Assembly (NCBI RefSeq): GCF_026340975.1
Contig: NZ_JAPEOS010000003.1
Location: forward strand, 1,302,001 to 1,366,000
Length of the DNA: 64,000 bases
From: Streptomyces sp. NBC_01214
GTDB lineage: Bacteria; Actinomycetota; Actinomycetes; Streptomycetales; Streptomycetaceae
Direction: 5' to 3'
A program made the translations under genes and the position numbers. The notes beneath the pieces are model-generated. The model saw nothing but the letters and a program-made list of their open reading frames with translations. It searched no databases and was not told the origin of the DNA. Below are positions 34,628 to 41,764 of this stretch, piece by piece. Each line of letters starts with the position of its first letter. Position 1 is the stretch's first letter.

Positions 34628-35149
34628 TCAGTTCTCTTGTGCGGGGAGCCGGCGCAGCGCGGCCAGCGCCCGCTCGGTGATGTCTTCCGGGGACCCGGAC
34701 ACGTCGACGACGACGCCGAGTTCGTCGTCCTGGAGCGGCTCCAGCGCGGCGAACTGCGAGTCCAGCAGGGTGGTGGGCATGAAGTGGCCCTTGCGCTCCG
34801 CCATGCGCTTCTCGATGAGGGGGCGCTCACCGGAGAGGTGGACGAAGACGGCCCCGGGGGCCGCGGCGCGCAGCCGGTCGCGGTAGGCGCGCTTGAGGCA
34901 GGAGGCGGCGATCACGCCGCCGCGCAGGTCGGCGCGGTTGCGGATCCACTCGCCGATGGCGTCGAGCCACGGCCACCGGTCCGCGTCGTCCAGCGGGATG
35001 CCGGCCGACATCTTGGCGACGTTGGCCGCCGGGTGGAAGGCGTCGCCCTCCGCGTACGGAATGCCGAGGGCCTCGGCGAGCAGTTGCCCCACGGTCGTCT
35101 TGCCCGTACCGGCCACGCCCATCACCACAATGACGCGCTGGGTGCTCAC
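34628..35149 (-). CDS. gntK: Gluconokinase
   Basis: A 173-aa enzyme that phosphorylates gluconate with ATP. Walker A is GVAGTGKTTVGQLLAEALG near the start; the family blocks EGDAFHPAANVAKMSAGIPL, DDADRWPWLDAIG, ASCLKRAYRDRLR and KGHFMPTTLLDSQFAALEPL are all present. GTG start with GAGGTAGGC before it. First gene of the uptake operon, divergent from the GntR regulator. Confidence 0.95.
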   Translation of the reverse strand: MSTQRVIVVMGVAGTGKTTVGQLLAEALGIPYAEGDAFHPAANVAKMSAGIPLDDADRWPWLDAIGEWIRNRADLRGGVIAASCLKRAYRDRLRAAAPGAVFVHLSGERPLIEKRMAERKGHFMPTTLLDSQFAALEPLQDDELGVVVDVSGSPEDITERALAALRRLPAQEN

Positions 35150-35191
35150 GCCTACCTCGCTGTCCTCGTCGACATCGTTCGTGTGGCACCA

Positions 35192-35227
35192 CTGAAGCGC
35201 ATTAAGTACTACGTATTCAAGCTTCAG
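35192..35227. promoter_or_regulatory. Inverted repeat in the gntK-gntR divergent promoter
   Basis: ctgaagc at 35192-35198 and gcttcag at 35221-35227 form perfect 7-bp arms around an unusually AT-rich 22-bp centre (ttaagtactacgtattcaa). It sits between the divergent operon and its regulator gene. Likely promoter/operator; which part GntR binds is unknown. Confidence 0.45.
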
Positions 35228-35279
35228 GTCGGAAACATCACATCTTTTGTCGGTGGAAGCGTCACCGTACGCTTACGCC

Positions 35280-35996
35280 ATGACCACCGAAGGCAGTCCC
35301 GGCCAGGGGCACGGGCTCCACACCCACGTGCTGGACACCCTCGGCCTCGCGATCACGGCGGGGGAGTACCTTCCGGGCAGCGTCCTGCGCACCGACGAGA
35401 TCGCCGAACGCTTCAACGCCTCCCGCACCGTCGTACGGGAGGTGGTCCGCGTGCTGGAGTCGATGCACCTGGTCGAGTCCCGCCGCCGGGTCGGTGTCAC
35501 CGTGCGCCCCACCGACGAGTGGAACGTCTACGACCCGCGCGTGATCCGCTGGCGCCTGGCCGGCACCGACCGGCCCCGACAGCTGCGGTCCCTCACCGTG
35601 CTGCGCTCCGCGATCGAGCCGGTCGCCGCCGGGCTGGCCGCGACGCTGGCCACACCGGAGCAGTGCGCCGAACTCACCGAGGCGGCCCTCGGCATGGTCC
35701 GCACCTCGCGCGGCCACCAGCTGGAGGGCTACCTGCGGCACGACATCGCCTTCCACCGCGTCGTGCTGAACGCCTCCGGCAACGAGATGTTCGCCCGCCT
35801 CGGGGACGTCGTCGCCGAGGTCCTGACCGGCCGCACCGAGCACGCGGTGATGTTCCACGATCCCGACCCCGCCGCCGTCACCCTGCACGTCCAGGTCGCC
35901 GAGGCGGTCCGCGAGGGCGACGCGGCGCGCGCGGAGGCACTGACCCGCCGGATCGCGGTGGGCGCCCTGGAGGAACTGGACGTACTCGCGCCCTGA
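35280..35996 (+). CDS. gntR: GntR-family regulator (FadR subfamily) of gluconate genes
   Basis: A 238-aa regulator: N-terminal winged helix (LHTHVLDTLGLAITAGEYLP then RFNASRTVVREVVRVLESMH) and a FadR-type all-helical ligand domain with metal-binding-type residues (GYLRHDIAFHRVVLNASGNE, HAVMFHDP, VTLHVQVAEAV). ATG 35280; the frame opens 33 bp earlier. Divergent from gntK-gntP, so it very probably represses them and is released by gluconate or its phosphate. Confidence 0.9.
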   Translation: MTTEGSPGQGHGLHTHVLDTLGLAITAGEYLPGSVLRTDEIAERFNASRTVVREVVRVLESMHLVESRRRVGVTVRPTDEWNVYDPRVIRWRLAGTDRPRQLRSLTVLRSAIEPVAAGLAATLATPEQCAELTEAALGMVRTSRGHQLEGYLRHDIAFHRVVLNASGNEMFARLGDVVAEVLTGRTEHAVMFHDPDPAAVTLHVQVAEAVREGDAARAEALTRRIAVGALEELDVLAP

Positions 35997-36022
35997 ACGC
36001 CGGGCCCCTCGGCCCAGGAGCC

Positions 36023-36051
36023 AGCGCGGGGCGTTGGCGACGCCCCACGCT
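36023..36051. terminator. Hairpin after gntR
   Basis: agcgcggggcgt / acgccccacgct arms, one mismatch, 5-nt loop, 27 bp past the gntR stop. Confidence 0.6.
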
Positions 36052-36089
36052 GCGGGTATCGCCCCCGTGGGCAGGTGCTTGACGGCGCC

Positions 36090-36121
36090 GTGCCGCGGCC
36101 CGGAAGGGGCGGCCGCGGCAC
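36090..36121. terminator. Second hairpin between gntR and the sigma factor
   Basis: Perfect 11-bp arms gtgccgcggcc / ggccgcggcac around a 10-nt loop, facing the end of the converging sigma factor gene. Confidence 0.6.
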
Positions 36122-36162
36122 GGAACCGCTCCACCCGCTTCCGGGCGCCGGACGGCCCGCCC

Positions 36163-37065
36163 TCAGACGTCGAGCGCGGCGAGTTCGAGGGCGCCGAGAC
36201 GCTCCGGTTCCGCCACGACGTCGATCTCGGTGATCAGGCCGTCCTCGATCGTGAAACCGAGCACCAGGAACAGGCGTCCCAGCGGGGCCATCGCCAGGCC
36301 GACCACTCCGTCGACCAGGGCCGGGGCCGTGGACCGGGCGCGCTGCATGGCGGCCATCGCGCCCGTGGCGACGGTGACGGCGCCGCGGACGAGGACCGGG
36401 GCGGGGGTGGGGCCGACGGCCTTGTCGGCCCGCAGCACCACGTCGGGGTGGAGCAGGGTGACGAGCGCGTCGAAGTTCCCGCCGCGGGTAGCGGCGAGGA
36501 AGGCGTCCACGACGCGGCGCTGGCGGGTCAGATCGGCCTCGGGCACCACCGGGGCCCCCTTGACCCGGCGGCGGGCGCGGCTGGCCAGCTGACGGGTCGC
36601 CGCCGGGGACTTCTCGATCATCGGGGCGATCTCGTCGAAGGGCACGGCGAACAGGTCGTGCAGGACGAACGCGAGCCGCTCGGCCGGTGCCAGCTGGTCG
36701 AGCACGACCAGCAGCGCCAGCCCGACGGAGTCGGCCAGGAGGGCTTCCTGCTCGGGGTCGACGGGGCCGCCGGGGCCGAGAGCGTCGGCGCGGCTGGCGA
36801 CGGGGTCGGAGGGGTACGCCTCCATGGGGTCTTCGCGCCGGGACTCGCGCGAGCGCAGCAGGTTCAGGCAGACCCGTGACACGACCGTCGTCAGCCAGCC
36901 GCCGAGGTTCTCGACATCGCTGACATCGGACCGGTTGAGGCGCAGCCAGGCCTCCTGGACGGCGTCATCGGCCTCGGTGAGCGAGCCGAGCATGCGGTAG
37001 GACACCGCTCTCAGATGAGAACGGTGCTCTTCGAACCGTTCGGTCAGCATCGAATTCTCGTCCAC
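36163..37065 (-). CDS. ECF sigma factor of the SigJ type with SnoaL-like C-terminal domain
   Basis: A 300-aa extracytoplasmic-function sigma factor. Region 2 is HLRAVSYRMLGSLTEADDAV-QEAWLRL; region 4 is AERLAFVLHDLFAVPFDEIA through ATRQLASRARRRV. The last 120 residues form a SnoaL/NTF2-like domain (VVDAFLAATRGGNFDALVTL through TIEDGLITEIDVVAEPERLG) that in this class replaces an anti-sigma factor and tunes activity. GTG at 37065 is favoured by family alignment (VDENSMLTERF); ATG 37050 is possible. No carboxymuconolactone-decarboxylase or similar target gene lies beside it here. Confidence 0.85.
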   Translation of the reverse strand: MDENSMLTERFEEHRSHLRAVSYRMLGSLTEADDAVQEAWLRLNRSDVSDVENLGGWLTTVVSRVCLNLLRSRESRREDPMEAYPSDPVASRADALGPGGPVDPEQEALLADSVGLALLVVLDQLAPAERLAFVLHDLFAVPFDEIAPMIEKSPAATRQLASRARRRVKGAPVVPEADLTRQRRVVDAFLAATRGGNFDALVTLLHPDVVLRADKAVGPTPAPVLVRGAVTVATGAMAAMQRARSTAPALVDGVVGLAMAPLGRLFLVLGFTIEDGLITEIDVVAEPERLGALELAALDV

Positions 37066-37261
37066 CGGTCCCCCGTATCGCTCGCACACGCCGGGTCATC
37101 AACATAGATCACGCAGAAAAGGCCCTGGTGGGAGGGGAGTTGGTACCGGACCCGGCCGGGACCGACCGGGCCGGCCCACTGCTGGATAATGGCCCCTGAA
37201 CAGCACAAGCGAGTGGAGACGCCGGATACCCCGCGTGGTCCGGCAGGAGAGGGAGCCCCCG

Positions 37262-37603
37262 ATGGACGTGCAGCACTTCGAGCGGATCACCGCATTCATC
37301 GAGGCGCGGCTCACCCCGCTGTTCGACGAGGCGAAGGGCAGCGAACACGGCTTCGCCATGGACGACACCTCCCGCGCCCTGCGCGCGCTGCGCAACTCCG
37401 TCCTGGAGGCATCCGCCATCAAGGGCCTGATCGAGAAGCGGGAATCCGCCGAGCCGGCCATGCGCCGCGTCATCGACCAGTCGGTGGAGCACAACTGGGA
37501 CGTACTGCGCGGCATCGCCCGCCAGTGGGAGGACCACACCGACTTCCGCCACGAGTTCAAGCACCACGCGTGGGAACTCGACCACCACCACGCGGAGGCC
37601 TGA
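37262..37603 (+). CDS. Small conserved-type hypothetical protein, 113 aa
   Basis: The ATG at 37262 has a strong site (GGAGAGGGAG, 8 bp away). The product is helical and very rich in charged residues and histidine: MDVQHFERITAFIEARLTPL at the start and FRHEFKHHAWELDHHHAEA at the end, the latter able to bind metal. Soluble. I do not recognise the family. It converges on the HIT gene with a 2-bp gap. Confidence 0.7.
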   Translation: MDVQHFERITAFIEARLTPLFDEAKGSEHGFAMDDTSRALRALRNSVLEASAIKGLIEKRESAEPAMRRVIDQSVEHNWDVLRGIARQWEDHTDFRHEFKHHAWELDHHHAEA

Positions 37604-37605
37604 GC

Positions 37606-38157
37606 TCAGCGCGGAGGTTCGAGGACTCCGCGCGCGGTGACGGCCGCGCGCAGGAGCCCGGCCGTGGCGGCCTGCTCCGCGGGCGACGGCGACAGGACCC
37701 CGTTCTCGGTCATCAGGGCGTGGAACTGCTGCCGCTCGTACGGAACCCCGGGCGGCAGCGCCGCGACGTGCCAGTGCAGGTGGGCGTTGCCCTGTCGGCT
37801 CCCCAGCGAGTACAGGTAGGTCCGTTCGCTGTCGAAGACGTCCTCGACGGCGAGCGCGACCTCCCGCACGACGAGCATCAACCGGGTGTAGGCCGCGGGG
37901 TCCAGATCGCGCACGGCGTGCTCTACGTGCGCCTTGGGGGCCACCAGGACCTTTCCGGGGAGCGTGGGCCAGCGGTCGAGGAAGGCCACGTGGTGCTCGT
38001 CCTCGAAGACGGTCTCGTGCGCGTAGTCGGGATCCCCGGCGAGGAAGGTGCACACGAAGCACGGTCCGCCGCGCGTCCGTTCGACGTAGGCTGCGAGGTC
38101 CATCGGTTCACGGTCCATCGGCTCACGGCCCATCGGCATCGGCATCGGTGTCGGCAT
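37606..38157 (-). CDS. HIT-family nucleotide hydrolase/transferase
   Basis: A 183-aa protein with the histidine triad HLHWHVAAL near residue 124 and the conserved N-terminal part CFVCTFLAGDPDY (CxxC), HHVAFLDRWPTLPGKVLVAP. Such proteins hydrolyse or transfer nucleotides through a histidine-AMP intermediate. The ATG at 38157 is supported by GGGAGG at 8 bp, although the first 18 residues are just MP and MDREP repeats and three more ATGs follow in frame, so a shorter form is possible. Confidence 0.85.
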   Translation of the reverse strand: MPTPMPMPMGREPMDREPMDLAAYVERTRGGPCFVCTFLAGDPDYAHETVFEDEHHVAFLDRWPTLPGKVLVAPKAHVEHAVRDLDPAAYTRLMLVVREVALAVEDVFDSERTYLYSLGSRQGNAHLHWHVAALPPGVPYERQQFHALMTENGVLSPSPAEQAATAGLLRAAVTARGVLEPPR

Positions 38158-38187
38158 CGGTGCATCCTCCCACTGACGCTCCGTCCG

Positions 38188-39096
38188 TCACAGGGCGGAC
38201 CAGTGGTCCTCCGGGCGGCCGGTCACCACCAGGCAGCCGTCCGCGGTGCGCCGTGCGCGGACCACGGGCGAGGAGCTCGCCGCTTTCCCCGTCGGGCACG
38301 TCCTTGCCGTCGGGGTCGACCAAGCGGATCTCGTCGTCGGGCGAGAGCGGGCGGCCCTGCGTGGTGAGTACGGTCTCGTCCGGATCGGTGGGCCGGGTGA
38401 GGGTGAGCACCCCCTCGGCCGTGCCGAAGACCTGCTCCAGGCGGCAGCCCAACGCGGGACCCACCCGTTCGGCGGTCGCCCGGTCCACAGGTCCGCCGCC
38501 GATCTGCACCAGCCGAAGACTGCCCGGTTCGGCCCGGACCGCAGGAAGCGAGTCGAGCCACGGAGTGGCAGCCCGCGCCGGGTCGACGGTGAACCTGCCG
38601 TACGGGGACGATCCGCCCGGCCCCTCGAAGGTGAACACCCGCCGCAGGAAGGGGCCTTCGGCGGCGATGCCCGCGGCCATCGCCGTGAGGTCGAACCCCT
38701 GGTGGGTCGGGGGCCCGACGTATCCGACGGCCTGGCCGACTCGAACGAGGTGGGACACCTGCGACGCGCGGTGCGTCATCGGGCAGAACACGGGGACCGC
38801 GCCGGCGCGCATCAGCGCGAACACGGTGATGACGAACTCGGCACGTTGGGCAGCTGGACGACGACCCGCTGCCCGGGCCGCAGGCCGCGCAGCCGGAACC
38901 CGGCGGCCACCCGGTCCACGCGCCGGTTCAGGTGCGCGTACGTGACGCGGGTGGCGCCGTGCACGAGCGCGGTCCGCGGCCCGTACTGGAGGGCCCAGTC
39001 GCGCAGCAGGTCGTCGAGCGTGGCGCCGCGCCAGTGCCCGGCCGCCCGGTAACGGTCGACGAACTCGGCGGGCCACGGCGTGCAGCCGTCGCGCAT
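38188..39096 (-). pseudogene. Decayed 2,3-dihydroxybenzoate-AMP ligase (EntE/DhbE-like)
   Basis: ATG 39096 opens MRDGCTPWPAEFVDRYRAAG and continues as TLDDLLRDWALQYGPRTALV and GLRPGQRVVVQLPNVP, the N-terminal part of aryl-acid adenylating enzymes of catechol siderophore pathways. At about 38842 the frame breaks; EFVITVFALMRAGAVPVFCP continues one frame over, to THQGFDLTAMAAGI. Then about 80 residues with the essential TSGTTGxPK loop are absent, and the text resumes at SLRLVQIGGGPVDRATAERV, LEQVFGTAEGVLTLTRPTDP and DEIRLVDPDGKDVPDGESGE. A further frameshift near 38250 gives ADGCLVVTGRPEDHWSAL and a stop; the last domain is gone. It cannot be active. Confidence 0.78.
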
Positions 39097-39219
39097 GGAT
39101 GTCACGACCCCGGTGAGCCAAGCCGCCAACGGCCCTGCGGGCAAGGCGCTTTCCCGACCACGGTCGCGCCCCGCCCTCAGCGGAACGTCCAATCGGCGTC
39201 CCCGACGGGAAGGACTAGG

Positions 39220-40284
39220 TGTTCTGTCCCGGGAGGTTGTGGACGGGTGACGCAGGTCTCGGCTGAGGCTTCTTGAACGGGTGAGGGCCTTCCGGGTTCG
39301 GTGTGGATTGCGACGTCTACACCGACCGAAAGGCCCTCGTGCCCCACCGTAATGCACCCCTGACCGAGACCGGACGTCTGCGGCTGGCCCGCTGCGTGGT
39401 CGTGGACGGCTGGACCTACCGCAGGGCAGCCGAACGCTTCCAGGTCTCGCCCACCACCGCCCAGCGGTGGGCGGACCGGTACCGGATGCTCGGAGAGGCC
39501 GGGATGGCCGACCGGTCCTCCCGCCCGCACCACAGCCCGCGCCGGACCCCCACCCGCACCGAACGCCGGATCATCAAGATCCGCGTCCTGCGACGCTGGG
39601 GACCGGCCCGCATCTCCGGACTCCTGCGCATCCCGGCCTCGACCGTGCACCGCGTCCTGACCCGCTACCGAATCGCCCGCCTCACTCACCTGGACCGGGC
39701 CTCCGGCACCGTCATACGCCGCTACGAACGCGAGAAACCCGAACTGGTGCACGTGGATATCAAAAAGCTCGGCAACATCCCCGACGGCGGCGGCCACAAG
39801 GTCCTCGGTCGCCCGGCGGGCCGCAAAAAGAAGTCCAGAGCCGGCTACCAGTACATCCACACCGCCGTTGACGACCACTCCCGCCTCGCCTACTCGGAGA
39901 TCCACGCCGACGAGAAGAAGGAGACCGCCACCGGCTTCTGGCAGCGGGCCCAGGCCTTCTACACCTCGTGCGGGATCACCGTCGAACGCGTCCTGACCGA
40001 CAACGGCTCCTGCTACAAGTCCCACCTCTGGCGCGACGCACTGGCGGCGGCCGGGATCACCCACAAACGAACCCGGCCCTACCGGCCGCAGACCAACGGC
40101 AAGGTCGAACGCCTCAACCGGACCCTCCTCGACGAGTGGGCCTACGCCCGCCCCTACCGCTCAGAACAGGAACGACGCGACGCGTTCCCGCAATGGCTGC
40201 ACACCTACAATCACCACCGCGGACACACCGCACTCGCAGGCAAACCACCCGCCAGCCGCATCCCCAACCTCACTGGGCAATACA
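39220..40284 (+). mobile_element. IS481-family insertion sequence A (1065 bp)
   Basis: Terminal inverted repeats start TGTTCTGTCCCGGGAGGTTG at the left and, read inwards from 40284, TGTATTGCCCAGTGAGGTTG at the right; 19 of 26 positions match. It is bordered by ACTAGG on both sides (39214-39219 and 40285-40290), a 6-bp target duplication of the NCTAGN kind described for IS481. One transposase gene fills it. Confidence 0.88.
39283..39338 (+). promoter_or_regulatory. Hairpin covering the transposase A ribosome binding site
   Basis: gagggcctt (39283-39291) pairs with aaggccctc (39330-39338), and cggtgt with acaccg further in. The second arm holds the AAAGG site and ends one base before the GTG start at 39339. 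Transcripts entering from outside the element could fold this way and block translation. Confidence 0.6.
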
Positions 40285-40289
40285 ACTAG
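39339..40289 (+). CDS. IS481-family transposase A
   Basis: A 316-aa DDE transposase. GTG 39339 begins VPHRNAPLTETGRLRLAR, the family's usual start. The N-terminal half holds a helix-turn-helix (YRRAAERFQVSPTTAQRWAD) and a second DNA-binding region. The catalytic core has Asp in ELVHVDIKKLGNIPDGGGHK, Asp in VLTDNGSCYKS and Glu in NGKVERLNRTLLDEWAY. The stop codon TAG at 40287-40289 lies outside the element, in the duplicated ACTAGG. It appears intact. Confidence 0.93.
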   Translation: MPHRNAPLTETGRLRLARCVVVDGWTYRRAAERFQVSPTTAQRWADRYRMLGEAGMADRSSRPHHSPRRTPTRTERRIIKIRVLRRWGPARISGLLRIPASTVHRVLTRYRIARLTHLDRASGTVIRRYEREKPELVHVDIKKLGNIPDGGGHKVLGRPAGRKKKSRAGYQYIHTAVDDHSRLAYSEIHADEKKETATGFWQRAQAFYTSCGITVERVLTDNGSCYKSHLWRDALAAAGITHKRTRPYRPQTNGKVERLNRTLLDEWAYARPYRSEQERRDAFPQWLHTYNHHRGHTALAGKPPASRIPNLTGQYN

Positions 40290-40290
40290 G
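40285..40290. repeat. Shared ACTAGG target duplication (middle of three copies)
   Basis: ACTAGG occurs at 39214-39219, 40285-40290 and 41373-41378, exactly at the outer ends of the two insertion sequences and at their junction. The middle copy is the stop codon of transposase A on the plus strand and of transposase B on the minus strand, because CTAG is its own complement. Confidence 0.85.
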
Positions 40291-41269
40291 TGTATTGACC
40301 CGCAGCGTTGTTGACTCGGCTGATGGGTGGGTGTCCGCCGAGTGCGGTGTGGCAGCGGTGGTGGTTGTAGGTGTGGAGGAAGTCTGCCAGGGCTGCTGTC
40401 CGCTCGGTGTTGCTGGTGTAGGGCCGGAGATAGGCCCACTCGTCCAGCAGGGTGCGGTTGAAGCGTTCGACCTTGCCGTTGGTCTGCGGCCGGTAGGGCC
40501 GGGTTCGTTTGTGGGTGATCCCGGCCTTGGTCAGGGTCTGGGTGAACAGCTTCGACTTGTAGCAGGAGCCGTTGTCGGTCAGGACGCGTTCGACGGTGAT
40601 CGCGTGGTCGGCGAAGAATGCGTTCGCCCGCTCCCAGAAGCCGATGGCGGTCTCTTTGCGTTCGTCGGTCAGGACCTCGCTGTAGGCCAGGCGGGAGTGG
40701 TCGTCGACCGCGGAATGGACGTAGGAGTAGCCGATCACCGGTGTGTTGCTCTTGCGCTGGCCGGTGGTGGCCTGGCGGTTGCGGTCGCCGGCTGACCGGC
40801 CCACGACGCGCCATCCGCCGCCGTCGGGGATGTTGCCGAGCTTCTTGATGTCCACGTGGACCAGTTCACCGGGCCGGGTCCGCTCGTAGCGGCGGACCGG
40901 CTCGCCGGTGGGCCGGTCGAGCCAGGCCAGGCGGTTCAGGCGGTGCCGGACGAGGATCCGGTGCACTGTGGAGGCGGGCAGGCCCAGGATCGGGCCGATG
41001 CGGGCCGGGCCGAGCTTGCGGTCGGTCCGCAGCCGGCACACATGGTCCTCGACCGTGGCCGGGGTGCGGTGCGGCGTCGTGCGGGGCCTGCTGGAGCGGT
41101 CCGCAAGGCCCGCTTCGCCCTCGGCACGCCAGCGGCGGACCCACTTGTGGGCCGTGGGACGCGATATCCCCATCTCCGCGGCCACGTGCGCGACCGGACG
41201 CCCGGCCAGAACACGTTCGACCAGGATCCGCCTGCCGTGCACGGTCAGCCGGGCATTACGGTGGGACAC
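40286..41269 (-). CDS. IS481-family transposase B
   Basis: A 327-aa DDE transposase, related to but clearly different from A. GTG 41269 follows GGAGG at 5 bp and begins VSHRNARLTVHGRRILVERV. Helix-turn-helix: AHVAAEMGISRPTAHKWVRR. Catalytic residues lie in ELVHVDIKKLGNIPDGGGWR, VLTDNGSCYKSKL and NGKVERFNRTLLDEWAYLRP. It ends AAGQYT with its TAG in the shared ACTAGG outside the element. It appears intact. Confidence 0.93.
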   Translation of the reverse strand: MSHRNARLTVHGRRILVERVLAGRPVAHVAAEMGISRPTAHKWVRRWRAEGEAGLADRSSRPRTTPHRTPATVEDHVCRLRTDRKLGPARIGPILGLPASTVHRILVRHRLNRLAWLDRPTGEPVRRYERTRPGELVHVDIKKLGNIPDGGGWRVVGRSAGDRNRQATTGQRKSNTPVIGYSYVHSAVDDHSRLAYSEVLTDERKETAIGFWERANAFFADHAITVERVLTDNGSCYKSKLFTQTLTKAGITHKRTRPYRPQTNGKVERFNRTLLDEWAYLRPYTSNTERTAALADFLHTYNHHRCHTALGGHPPISRVNNAAGQYT

Positions 41270-41372
41270 GAAGACCTCCGTGTGTGGTGTGGAGCCTAGA
41301 CACCTCCACCACACCGGAGGTCTTCGCCATGATCAAGACCCGACACCGTTAACAACGCTCGTGATCAATACA
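40291..41372 (-). mobile_element. IS481-family insertion sequence B (1082 bp)
   Basis: Left end TGTATTGACCCGCAGCGTTG (from 40291), right end read inwards from 41372 TGTATTGATCACGAGCGTTG; 20 of 25 positions match. Bordered by ACTAGG at 40285-40290 and 41373-41378. It stands in the opposite orientation to element A. Confidence 0.88.
41270..41325 (-). promoter_or_regulatory. Hairpin covering the transposase B ribosome binding site
   Basis: gaagacctccg (41270-41280) pairs with cggaggtcttc (41315-41325), and the pairing continues inwards with gtgtggtg/caccacac, about 19 bp with one bulge. On the minus strand the arm next to the start codon (41269) is the GGAGG ribosome binding site itself. Confidence 0.65.
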
Positions 41373-41373
41373 A

Positions 41374-41757
41374 CTAGGCCGTGCCCACCGACTTGCGGGG
41401 CGTGGTCTGCTGGACCGCCCAGCCGTTGCCGTCGGGGTCGGAGAAGTAGACGAAGGAGCCCCACGGCAGGTCCTGGATCTCCGTCACCTCCACGCCCCGG
41501 CCGCGCAGGTCCTCGTACGCCTCCTCGATGTCGGTGACGACGACCTGCATGTTGTCCAGCGAGCCCGGGGTCATCCGGGTCAGTCCCTTGCCGATCGCGA
41601 TCGAGCAGGCCGAGCCAGGCGGGGTCAGCTGGACGAAGCGGATGTCCTCGCTGACGGTGACGTCGTGGTCGGCGTTGAAGCCGAGCTTCTCGTAGAAGGC
41701 CTTGGCCCGGTCCACGTCGGTGACGGGGACGGCGACGAGTTCCAGTTTGATGTCCAT
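41374..41757 (-). CDS. VOC-superfamily (glyoxalase/bleomycin-resistance fold) protein
   Basis: A 127-aa protein of two beta-alpha-beta-beta-beta units: MDIKLELVAVPVTDVDRAKA-FYEKLGFN at the start, LPWGSFVYFSDPDGNGWAVQ near the end. Members bind metal and act as lyases, dioxygenases or drug-binding proteins; the role here is unknown. ATG 41757 is chosen; GTG 41760 is directly adjacent. It starts 7 bp after the stop of the ABC exporter gene, so both are on one transcript. Its stop codon is the ACTAGG in which the insertion sequences landed, so the coding sequence was left intact. Confidence 0.85.
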   Translation of the reverse strand: MDIKLELVAVPVTDVDRAKAFYEKLGFNADHDVTVSEDIRFVQLTPPGSACSIAIGKGLTRMTPGSLDNMQVVVTDIEEAYEDLRGRGVEVTEIQDLPWGSFVYFSDPDGNGWAVQQTTPRKSVGTA

Positions 41758-41764
41758 CACAGGA

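Noticed and set aside
37606..38157. MP/MDREP repeats at the HIT protein start as a sign of a wrong start
   Set aside because: The only strong ribosome binding site is in front of the first ATG, so the long start was kept, with doubt recorded.
39177..39213. Possible gene end LPVGDADWTFR cut off by the insertion sequence
   Set aside because: After removing both elements the frame runs antisense into the VOC gene in a different frame from it, so it is not a truncated neighbour.
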